A stretch of DNA of 64,000 nt from Flavobacteriales bacterium (GTDB taxonomy: Bacteria > Bacteroidota > Bacteroidia > Flavobacteriales_G > Salibacteraceae): positions 35,639-99,638 of the forward strand of contig JABJJW010000009.1 of assembly GCA_018660685.1 (NCBI GenBank), given 5' to 3'. The notes under the pieces were generated by a model, which was given only the letters and a program-made list of their open reading frames with translations, did no database searches and was not told the origin of the DNA. The position numbers were made by a program, and so were the translations under genes. Shown here piece by piece: positions 1-6,858 of this stretch (positions are counted from its first letter, which is position 1; each line of letters starts with the position of its first letter).

Positions 1-2
1 CA

Positions 3-695
3 GACAAACCCATTTGGAAGGATAGGATGATTGCGCTCATCATTTTCATGGTTATCAATATTACTTTCTGGGCATGCTTTGAGCAGGCGGGAACATCGCT
101 CACGCTCTTCGCTGATCGAAATGTTGATCGTGAAATTATGGGATGGATTATGCCAGCCTCAATGACGCAGTTCTTTAACCCGTTCTTCATCATCACGTTT
201 GGATCTATATTTTCCATCATGTGGGTAAAGCTGAGTGCCATTGGTAAGAATCCTAGCATTCCTATGAAGTTCGCTCTTGGTATTCTTCAACTTGCTGCAG
301 GTTTCTTAATCACAAAAGTAGGAATGATGTTCGTAGATGACGCATTTCAAGTTCCACTATTGACGCTTTTCTTCCTTTACATGTTACATACGACTGGTGA
401 ATTATTCTTGTCACCGATTGGACTGTCCATGGTAACGAAGTTGTCACCAAAGAGCATGGCTGGAACGGCCATGGGAGCTTGGTTCTTGAGCTTTGCGATA
501 GCGAACTATGTTGGAGGTAAAATCGCTTCACTGACCGGTGGTCATGGTGACAGTGGTGAAGCTTTAAGTGCTGCTGAAGGACTAGATAAGTACATCGGAG
601 TCTTTTCGACAATTGGTTTGGTTCTCGTTGGAATCTCGATTCTAATCATGATCGCGAACAAGCCACTTAAAAAGCTAATGCACGGAGTAGAATAG
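3..695 (+). CDS. POT-family (proton-dependent oligopeptide) transporter, C-terminal part
   Basis: Partial gene: the reading frame is already open at the left edge (the first in-frame Met is at 27), so the N-terminal half lies outside the window. About 230 residues remain. The stretch FWACFEQAGTSLTLFADRNV is the conserved POT/PTR2 signature region, and the segment LHTTGELFLSPIGLSMVTKL is also typical of the family. Around five or six hydrophobic membrane spans follow. POT proteins import di- and tripeptides with protons across the inner membrane. The gene ends just before a strong hairpin terminator (722-767), so it closes its transcription unit. Family assignment is confident; substrate preference cannot be read from this fragment. 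Confidence 0.9.
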   Translation, partial: DKPIWKDRMIALIIFMVINITFWACFEQAGTSLTLFADRNVDREIMGWIMPASMTQFFNPFFIITFGSIFSIMWVKLSAIGKNPSIPMKFALGILQLAAGFLITKVGMMFVDDAFQVPLLTLFFLYMLHTTGELFLSPIGLSMVTKLSPKSMAGTAMGAWFLSFAIANYVGGKIASLTGGHGDSGEALSAAEGLDKYIGVFSTIGLVLVGISILIMIANKPLKKLMHGVE

Positions 696-721
696 CCGAA
701 TTGCATTGCAAGAATTTGGAT

Positions 722-767
722 GAAGGCAGTTGTTAATATGCATTAATGACTGCCTTCTTCTTTTTTA
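722..767 (+). terminator. Rho-independent terminator after the POT transporter
   Basis: An inverted repeat pairs GAAGGCAGT (722-730) with ACTGCCTTC (749-757). Inner pairing of GTTAAT with ATTAAT-like bases leaves only about four loop bases near 738-741. The right arm runs into TTCTTTTTTAA. It is one of the clearest intrinsic terminators in the window. Confidence 0.88.
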
Positions 768-797
768 AGAAACGTCTTATATCCGTAATTTCACCGT

Positions 798-1355
798 ATG
801 AAACCATTGTTTCTTATAGCTATAAGTCTGAGTTTAAGTTTATCCAGCCTTGCCCAAGCAAAGGTGAATTGGATGTCGTGGGAAGAAGCTGTTGAAGCTT
901 CGAAAACGGAGCCTCGACTTGTTTTCGTTGATATGTACACGTCATGGTGTGGCTGGTGCAAGACCATGGATCGCAACACGTTTGCGAATCCTGTAATCGC
1001 CGAAGTCATGAACGACCACTACTATGCGGTCAAGATGAATGCAGAAATGAAGGACACCATCGACTTCAATGGCTACCAATTTGTGAATCCACGGCCTAAA
1101 GGCAAGAGAAGTGCTCATCAATTGGCTGCTTCCCTTTTAGAGAACAAGTTGAGTTATCCAAGTTTTGTCTTCCTGAATGGAAAATTTGAGCGATTACAAA
1201 TCGTCCCCGGATACAAAAGTCCACAGCAGTTTGAACCAATCATTCGATACTTTGTTGAGGGCGCGCCTCAAAGTGTGCCTTATGAAAAGTACATGCAGAC
1301 GTTTGAGACTCGGCTGAAGAAAAAACCGCAGCAAGCGAAGCCGACGAACAACTAG
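798..1355 (+). CDS. Secreted thioredoxin-like protein (thioredoxin_7 type)
   Basis: 185 residues. Residues 1-20 form a signal peptide (hydrophobic ILSLSL-like core, cleavage near AQA), so the protein should act in the periplasm. The thioredoxin active site is SWCGWCK with cysteines at 51 and 54, preceded by a typical beta strand (LVFVDMYT), and the cis-proline loop is seen as LSYPSFVF. The tail after residue 165 is lysine- and proline-rich and probably disordered. Proteins of this kind reduce or isomerise disulfides in envelope proteins; the exact partner is unknown. It is a single gene between the POT terminator and a convergent DUF1684 gene. Confidence 0.85.
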   Translation: MKPLFLIAISLSLSLSSLAQAKVNWMSWEEAVEASKTEPRLVFVDMYTSWCGWCKTMDRNTFANPVIAEVMNDHYYAVKMNAEMKDTIDFNGYQFVNPRPKGKRSAHQLAASLLENKLSYPSFVFLNGKFERLQIVPGYKSPQQFEPIIRYFVEGAPQSVPYEKYMQTFETRLKKKPQQAKPTNN

Positions 1356-1385
1356 TACACTAGAACTTCGTTAGACTAATCTTCA

Positions 1386-1994
1386 TCAGTGAGCGGAGTA
1401 TTGCTGTTCACCTGCCTCCACCTTAACATCTACAAAATTCACCGTTGGCGGTATGGGACATGAAAATCCTCCTCCATACGCGCAGTATGGATTGTAGCAA
1501 CGGTTAAAATCCAGCTCAATCTCTCCGTCCCCTTCTGGAATGTTGATGTCAAGGTACCTACCACCTCCATACGTCTCCTCCCCCGTTGTTAAGTCTTTGA
1601 ATGGAAGAAATAGAGACGGTGGATACGGCGATACATAGCCTTCGGGCCAGATTCGTTTGTAAGCATATAGAGTATCCATCCTTTGGCCGTTGTTGAAAGT
1701 GATCATGCCATAGGTCTGAAACTGCTTTACCTTCCCAATTGAAGTCATGATATCCAATACTTCGCCGTCAATGATCAGACTGAAATCGGCGGTCTTGTTC
1801 CAACCTTCATCCACATCAAAGTAGTTCAAGTGGGAAAATGCTTTCCGATCTACTTTCTGCAGTGGAGAGTGCTTTCTGCTTTCGAGCTCTTCGTCCTTTT
1901 CGTGGCGCTCGGTTATGATTTCGTTTTGGTAGACCGATTGGGCCGAGATAGCCGTAGTATGGAGAATGAAAAGAACGGCGATCAGACGTTTCAT
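1386..1994 (-). CDS. DUF1684 family secreted protein
   Basis: 202 residues with an N-terminal signal peptide ending near AISAQ. The C-terminal half carries the DUF1684 hallmark: YGGGRYLDINIPEGDGEIEL, then DFNRCYNPYCAY and a CPIPP turn. The conserved cysteine/tyrosine segment and the phrase 'tyrosine-proline-phenylalanine hydrophilic core' typical of the family place it with confidence, but the biochemical role of DUF1684 is not known. It is transcribed alone on the minus strand from a TAnnTTTG box at 2011-2018, only about 17 bases before the start codon. Confidence 0.75.
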   Translation of the reverse strand: MKRLIAVLFILHTTAISAQSVYQNEIITERHEKDEELESRKHSPLQKVDRKAFSHLNYFDVDEGWNKTADFSLIIDGEVLDIMTSIGKVKQFQTYGMITFNNGQRMDTLYAYKRIWPEGYVSPYPPSLFLPFKDLTTGEETYGGGRYLDINIPEGDGEIELDFNRCYNPYCAYGGGFSCPIPPTVNFVDVKVEAGEQQYSAH

Positions 1995-2010
1995 AGGATG
2001 AATTTGATTA

Positions 2011-2018
2011 CAAAAATA
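2011..2018 (-). promoter_or_regulatory. TAnnTTTG -7 box upstream of the DUF1684 gene
   Basis: The minus strand reads TATTTTTG here, an exact match to the Bacteroidota -7 consensus TAnnTTTG. The DUF1684 start codon lies at 1994, so the leader would be only about ten bases. No clear TTG was found at the -33 position. Confidence 0.45.
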
Positions 2019-2114
2019 GCACGACCCGACGCTCGACCAGGGTTTTCAGATTGTCATGATAAAATGAGCTCCATAATTCGAACTTTCGTTCTAGGAACAG
2101 ACGTCAATTAACCA

Positions 2115-2122
2115 CACCTTTG
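2115..2122 (+). promoter_or_regulatory. -7 box-like element directly before the GTG start at 2127
   Basis: CACCTTTG matches TAnnTTTG at five of six fixed positions and is followed four bases later by the GTG start codon. This supports GTG 2127 as the start and suggests a leaderless or nearly leaderless transcript. Confidence 0.4.
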
Positions 2123-2126
2123 CGCC

Positions 2127-2501
2127 GTGCAAGACACACATCGCATAACCACTGACCTTGAACGTCGGATTATCCGAGTGGAATTTCTTCTCGAAGAAGA
2201 CACTAAGGAAGACCGGGAGAAGTGCATGAAAGAAGTGTCGGAAATCATGAGCAAAGACTCATGGGAAGGATTGCTCATTGATACACGAACGCTGAAAGAT
2301 CCTATGCCCGTTGTGGAGCAATTGCAGATTGGGCAAAGCGTGCAAAAATCAATGATGAGCTTGATTAAGACTGCAATGCTGTACAATCCAAATGGAGGTA
2401 ATGTGAATGAATTCATCACTGCGGTTTCCAAGAAACGAGGTCGGAGAATTCAGGAATTCACCGATGCAGAAGAAGCGGAAGCCTGGCTCGCGGAGCAGTA
2501 A
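2127..2501 (+). CDS. Hypothetical protein, STAS/SpoIIAA-like
   Basis: 124 residues, soluble, no signal peptide. The layout of alternating strands and helices (a strand WEGLLIDTR after a charged helix, then helix VVEQLQIGQSV and strand IKTAMLYNP) resembles the small SpoIIAA/STAS-like fold found as single-domain proteins in Bacteroidota, but no diagnostic motif is present, so the function is unassigned. GTG at 2127 is chosen because a promoter-like CACCTTTG sits immediately before it. The next gene (GNAT) starts 10 bases after its stop, suggesting co-transcription. Confidence 0.6.
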   Translation: MQDTHRITTDLERRIIRVEFLLEEDTKEDREKCMKEVSEIMSKDSWEGLLIDTRTLKDPMPVVEQLQIGQSVQKSMMSLIKTAMLYNPNGGNVNEFITAVSKKRGRRIQEFTDAEEAEAWLAEQ

Positions 2502-2511
2502 GTTGGCCCTC

Positions 2512-3024
2512 ATGGATTTCAAACTTAGATCTTGGTCTATTGACGATAGAGAGGCGCTGACACGGAATGCGAACAATCGGCTCATCGCGAAGTTCATGAC
2601 CGATGGATTCCCGCATCCATACAATGAGGCTGATGCCGAGCGATTCATAGGAATGGCAACTTCAAATACTCCTGCAAACATCCTCTGCATTGAAGTGGAT
2701 GGAGAAGCATCAGGTGGGATTGGAATTCACCCACAAGCTGATATCCATCGAATGAACGCAGAATTGGGGTATTGGCTTGCCGAGCATCATTGGGGAAAAG
2801 GCATTATCACCAAAGCAATCAAAGAGATGGTGGATTATGCATTCACTAGTTGGGACTTTCAAAGGATTTATGCCATCCCGTACGGAACCAATATTGGTTC
2901 TCAACGTGTATTGGAGAAGGCCGGTTTTCAATTGGAAGCCACGCTAGAAAAAACAATTATTAAGAACGACGAAATGCTGGATGAGTTAATTTTCGCCATT
3001 CGTCGTAAAGATTGGAAGAAATGA
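2512..3024 (+). CDS. GNAT acetyltransferase, RimJ/RimL type
   Basis: 170 residues from ATG 2512; longer readings would run into the preceding gene. GNAT features are clear: ELGYWLAEHHWGKGIITKAI forms beta4 and the acetyl-CoA pyrophosphate loop (variant of Q/RxxGxG/A), and NIGSQRVLEKAGFQLEATLE is the typical C-terminal N-x-x-S-x-x-x-L-x-K-x-G-F segment of RimJ/RimL-like enzymes. Such enzymes acetylate amino groups of proteins or small molecules; the substrate is not predictable. Its stop overlaps the ATG of the DinB-like gene (ATGA), so the two are translationally coupled. Confidence 0.85.
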   Translation: MDFKLRSWSIDDREALTRNANNRLIAKFMTDGFPHPYNEADAERFIGMATSNTPANILCIEVDGEASGGIGIHPQADIHRMNAELGYWLAEHHWGKGIITKAIKEMVDYAFTSWDFQRIYAIPYGTNIGSQRVLEKAGFQLEATLEKTIIKNDEMLDELIFAIRRKDWKK

Positions 3025-3548
3025 AATTTGAATTATCAAACGCCTTAGAGATCCTAGAGCGCACACCATACGTGCTTGATGCCATGCTCTCTGAAATTCC
3101 AGATGAGTGGGGCCGACAAAATGAAGGTGATGAAACGTGGAGTGCCTTTGATGTGATGGGTCACCTAGTACACGGAGAGCGCACAGATTGGATGGCCAGA
3201 TTGGACATCATCATGTCCGATGCAGATAAAAAGACATTCACTCCTTTTGATCGCTTTGCACAATTTGAAGAAAGTAAAGGCAAAACCATGAATGGCTTAC
3301 TAAGAGAATTCACCAAGCTTCGAAACGACAATCTGGACCGACTTGTAGAAATGAGCCTCGAAAAAGATGATTTCAAGAGGGTTGGAAATCATCCGTCATT
3401 GGGTCAGGTGACGTTATCACAACTCATCTCTACTTGGGTAGTGCATGATCTTTCCCACATCTCGCAAATTTCTAGAGCCATGGCTCATCAATTTAAAGAT
3501 GAAGTGGGTCCATGGAAAGAGTACTTGAGAGTGCTCGAAGGCAAGTAG
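3021..3548 (+). CDS. DinB-superfamily protein (DinB_2, putative metal-dependent hydrolase or transferase)
   Basis: 175 residues from ATG 3021, which overlaps the GNAT stop codon by four bases. A four-helix-bundle DinB_2 pattern is visible: WSAFDVMGHLVHGERTDW contributes the first metal histidine and WVVHDLSHISQISRAM gives the paired HxxxH that completes the metal-binding triad. Family members include thiol-dependent transferases and hydrolases (YfiT/BstA-like), but substrate cannot be inferred. Coupling with the GNAT gene may indicate a shared small-molecule task; this is only suggestive. Confidence 0.78.
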   Translation: MKFELSNALEILERTPYVLDAMLSEIPDEWGRQNEGDETWSAFDVMGHLVHGERTDWMARLDIIMSDADKKTFTPFDRFAQFEESKGKTMNGLLREFTKLRNDNLDRLVEMSLEKDDFKRVGNHPSLGQVTLSQLISTWVVHDLSHISQISRAMAHQFKDEVGPWKEYLRVLEGK

Positions 3549-3575
3549 TATTTTTCGCATCCAAAACTGAAGTGA

Positions 3576-4418
3576 ATGGAGAAGGCTAATTGGACGACCG
3601 TCAAAGAGTATCAAGACATCACCTACAAGAAGTCTGGAGGAACGGCTAGAATTGCCTTCAACCGACCAGATGTAAGAAATGCATTCCGCCCGCGAACCGT
3701 CTTCGAATTATACGAAGCCTTCCACAATGCGCGTGAGGATGACAACATAGGCGTTGTTCTCTTTTCTGCAGAAGGACCATCATCTAAAGATGGAATCTAT
3801 TCATTCTGCAGTGGAGGAGATCAAAACGCCCGCGGACATCAAGGCTATGTAGATGACGATGGAGTTCCTCGTCTAAATATTCTTGAAGTTCAACGTCTGA
3901 TACGATTCATGCCTAAAGTCGTGATCGCCGTCGTTCCTGGTTGGGCGGTTGGTGGAGGACACAGTCTGCACGTGGTATGTGACCTAACGTTGGCGAGTAA
4001 AGAGCACGGCATCTTCAAGCAAACGGATGCTGATGTTACCAGCTTTGATGGTGGATATGGCTCAGCGTATCTCGCCAAAATGATCGGTCAAAAACGCGCC
4101 CGAGAGATCTTCTTCCTAGGTCGAAGTTATTCGGCTCAAGAGGCATTTGACATGGGTATGGTCAACGCCGCGATTCCTCATGCGGAATTAGAGGACGAAG
4201 CTTACCAATGGGCTCAGGAAATCTTAGCCAAGTCACCTACCTCAATCAAGATGTTGAAGTTCGCCTTTAACCTCACGGATGACGGAATGGTCGGACAACA
4301 AGTCTTTGCTGGTGAAGCGACACGGCTTGCTTACATGACGGAAGAAGCCAAAGAAGGAAGAGACGCCTTTTTGGAAAAACGCAAACCAGACTTCAAGGAC
4401 ATTAAGTGGATTTCCTAA
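3576..4418 (+). CDS. menB: 1,4-dihydroxy-2-naphthoyl-CoA synthase
   Basis: 280 residues, normal length for MenB. It cyclises O-succinylbenzoyl-CoA to 1,4-dihydroxy-2-naphthoyl-CoA in menaquinone synthesis. Crotonase-fold signatures are intact: NRPDVRNAFRPRT near residue 30, the CSGGDQ loop near 85 that forms the oxyanion hole with GWAVGGGHSLH, and the MenB-specific block TDADVTSFDGGYGSAYLA with the catalytic aspartate and tyrosine region. No other men genes are in the window, so the pathway is dispersed. The 3' end overlaps the convergent ABC ATPase gene by four bases. Confidence 0.96.
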   Translation: MEKANWTTVKEYQDITYKKSGGTARIAFNRPDVRNAFRPRTVFELYEAFHNAREDDNIGVVLFSAEGPSSKDGIYSFCSGGDQNARGHQGYVDDDGVPRLNILEVQRLIRFMPKVVIAVVPGWAVGGGHSLHVVCDLTLASKEHGIFKQTDADVTSFDGGYGSAYLAKMIGQKRAREIFFLGRSYSAQEAFDMGMVNAAIPHAELEDEAYQWAQEILAKSPTSIKMLKFAFNLTDDGMVGQQVFAGEATRLAYMTEEAKEGRDAFLEKRKPDFKDIKWIS

Positions 4419-5116
4419 ACGCTGGCGAAATAATTTTCTAGCTCCTCCAATGTTCCGTCCGACGTTCGGATGTCATTGATGATCTTTCCTTTTTCAAGCA
4501 ACACCACTCTTTCACAAACTTCAGTTACATGACTTAAGTCGTGGCTTGAGATCAACATTGTGACTCCGTGATCATCCTTCAAATTTCTGAGAAGCTCTTT
4601 TAATCGAATCTGTGTGGATGGATCGAGGTTGGCAAAGGGTTCGTCCAAAACCAAAACTTTAGGGTCAAACACAAGCGAGGCTGCTATTCCCACCTTTTTC
4701 TGGTTTCCTTTACTGAGGTCTCGGATCAACTTCTTTCCTCCAAGAATCTCTCCGTTGAACAAGTGCTCAAACTCATCGAGTTTAGCCTGTAGATCTGTTT
4801 TAGTGATGCCGTGGATTGAGGCAATGAAATTGAAATACTCTTCAGGGAGCAGGTGTCCAATTAAGAAACCTTCGTCAAGAAAACTTCCTGTAAAATGTTT
4901 CCATGAATCATTTCCAGATGTTGACGTGTCTCCTATTGTGACTAGTCCTTCATCTGGTTCAATTAAGTCCAACACACATCTAAATAAGGTTGTCTTTCCT
5001 GCTCCGTTATTTCCGACCAGCCCAAAGCTTTCCCCCGAAGGAATTGTTAGAAGCGCTAAGTCCGCAGCGGCATAGTCGCCGTAAATTTTCTTGAGGTTGC
5101 TAATGCTTATTTCCAT
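4415..5116 (-). CDS. ABC transporter ATP-binding protein
   Basis: 233 residues from ATG 5116. This start lies one base after the stop of the upstream permease gene and gives the normal MEISISNLKK beginning; an upstream ATG at 5149 would overlap the permease. Walker A is GNNGAGKTT, the signature region is DLSKGNQKKVGIA, and Walker B is KVLVLDEPFANLD followed by the H-loop SSHDLSHV. It is the nucleotide-binding half of an inner-membrane exporter, paired with the DUF5687 membrane protein encoded immediately upstream. The cargo is unknown; ATPases of this type (CcmA/YhaQ-like) often serve drug, lipid or peptide export. Confidence 0.9.
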   Translation of the reverse strand: MEISISNLKKIYGDYAAADLALLTIPSGESFGLVGNNGAGKTTLFRCVLDLIEPDEGLVTIGDTSTSGNDSWKHFTGSFLDEGFLIGHLLPEEYFNFIASIHGITKTDLQAKLDEFEHLFNGEILGGKKLIRDLSKGNQKKVGIAASLVFDPKVLVLDEPFANLDPSTQIRLKELLRNLKDDHGVTMLISSHDLSHVTEVCERVVLLEKGKIINDIRTSDGTLEELENYFASV

Positions 5117-5117
5117 G

Positions 5118-6623
5118 TCATCCTTTTCTAAAATCCTCAGCAATTTCATATCGCTGATTGTGTAGCCATTTAGCTAAAAGTGAAATCCAAAATCGCGTTC
5201 CAGCCAATCCGAGAACTCCAATTGCCCCAACCAACAAGATTCCAACTTGATCTCCCCACAGGAATGATCCGAGCATGTAGAAGAGAACTGGAAGCCCCAT
5301 GACTGGAATGACCAGAATGAATTGAGCAGCTCCCACGCCTTGCATATTCATTACCGTCCCTTTGGTCAGGTCAATTTTCTTGGGGTTGAAGGATCCGAAA
5401 AACATGACCACAAACGTGTTAATCCCAATATTGAAAAGGAAAACACAAAAAATGGTCAATAAAACTTCATATCCGAAGTAGACATAGGGAATCGAACAAA
5501 TCATTGCTGCCAGGCTCACGAGGGTGAACAAAGTGAACTTACTCATGTAGTACTCCTCAAAACTCACATTCCGAGTTAGAACATGGTCAAAATGGCTTCC
5601 CTCCCATCCCAGTAAGTACTGTCCATAATTCATGATGAACATTCCAGTGATGATCAATGAGAATAGAAGATAAATCCACTTCATATCAACAAAGTCATTT
5701 GTTGTAAATGCCAAAAGCCCGTAGCCAAGAAACAGGATTGTAATGAGCAGAACAGACTTCGGCCGTTTGTTTCTCCAAATGAGTTTGAATTCAAGTTCCG
5801 TTAGTTTTCCAACCATTCCAAATCGGCTTAATATTCCGTTGCCCACATAGGTCACTTTGCTTTCTCTAAATTTTGAAAGGCGCTGCAGGTACATGTTCGC
5901 TCTCAGAAATCGGAAATTGGAATAGTATGCAATTGAAATGAAGATCAATGGGATTGCCGCTGTCCATGGATGCTGAAAGAGGATGTCAAATAAACGTCCT
6001 GATAATGCCATAAAGTCAACGATGTCGAACCATCCTAGAATGAATATTGCGAACACCACAACAAGCAATCCGATATAGATTCCTGAATTGATTTCTGAGG
6101 TCCGTTTTACAAGGAGTAGGAGGAAATTATTGGTGTAGATCAAGAGAAAAAAACCGGCAGACCAACCCAATGCAGAAGCAAACGGCAAGTTTGAAAATAC
6201 TTCGATTGTGAAGGGAATGAAAAGCAGAAAGTGAAATAGATTGAACGGATTCCAGATCGATTTAACTAGCATGAAATTGGCTAACTGCGATCGTTTAATG
6301 GGTAAGTGAAGTAAAGGCCGAATCGAAAGGGCCGGGAGTTTTTGCATAAAATACCTCACTGTGAAGTCGAGCATTATATAGTAAAGCAGAAGTCGATTTA
6401 AACGTTGCAATACCCAAGATATGCCATGTGACTTATAAGTTACCTCGTCCATAGGTATGGCCATGAGGATATTATCCATCACCATTCCGAGTGCCAGAAA
6501 ATTAGCTGCGAGATACACAAACATGAGTACCATCAGGGCATTGATCACCGCTCGGCGATGCCAAATCGGTGATCGAACAGACTCACGCCAATCATTGCGT
6601 ATTATAAGCCATAATGAATTCAT
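5118..6623 (-). CDS. DUF5687 family membrane protein, probable ABC permease
   Basis: 501 residues with about ten to twelve hydrophobic spans. The N-terminal block RNDWRESVRSPIWHRRA and the following LPIKRSQLANFMLVKS segment are typical of the Bacteroidota DUF5687 family, whose genes regularly sit beside an ABC ATPase, as here (one-base gap). It most likely forms the transmembrane path of the exporter. The start ATG at 6623 precedes the first span by a reasonable charged segment. There is a 235-base non-coding stretch between it and divergent carB in which no other gene was found. Confidence 0.78.
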   Translation of the reverse strand: MNSLWLIIRNDWRESVRSPIWHRRAVINALMVLMFVYLAANFLALGMVMDNILMAIPMDEVTYKSHGISWVLQRLNRLLLYYIMLDFTVRYFMQKLPALSIRPLLHLPIKRSQLANFMLVKSIWNPFNLFHFLLFIPFTIEVFSNLPFASALGWSAGFFLLIYTNNFLLLLVKRTSEINSGIYIGLLVVVFAIFILGWFDIVDFMALSGRLFDILFQHPWTAAIPLIFISIAYYSNFRFLRANMYLQRLSKFRESKVTYVGNGILSRFGMVGKLTELEFKLIWRNKRPKSVLLITILFLGYGLLAFTTNDFVDMKWIYLLFSLIITGMFIMNYGQYLLGWEGSHFDHVLTRNVSFEEYYMSKFTLFTLVSLAAMICSIPYVYFGYEVLLTIFCVFLFNIGINTFVVMFFGSFNPKKIDLTKGTVMNMQGVGAAQFILVIPVMGLPVLFYMLGSFLWGDQVGILLVGAIGVLGLAGTRFWISLLAKWLHNQRYEIAEDFRKG

Positions 6624-6788
6624 GGCAGCGAAGTAAATCCATTAGTCGAGGCCTCTAAGTCACAAGAGGATCATCGGTAATTTAGCTACATGAACGAAGA
6701 TTGAACTCACTGTCTATTGAGAATTTTCCATGCCCAAATTGGGCGCTCGCGGTTATTAACAATCAGTGGGATTAGATGTCGAGAACTA

Positions 6789-6822
6789 TTGGCTTTCAAA
6801 AGATTTGCGTGCAATATCTTCG
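6789..6822 (+). promoter_or_regulatory. Possible carB promoter
   Basis: TTG (6789-6791) is followed after 23 bases by TATCTTCG (6815-6822), five of six fixed positions of TAnnTTTG. The spacing falls in the known 17-23 range for Bacteroidota sigma-ABfr promoters. The leader to ATG 6859 would be about 30 bases. Confidence 0.35.
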
Positions 6823-6858
6823 CCTACAATTTGAGCAATTGTAACTTCTCCCAGATTT

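Noticed and set aside
1830..2111. A 93-codon plus-strand frame over the DUF1684 start
   Set aside because: It runs antisense through a recognised gene and its promoter and has no protein-like features.
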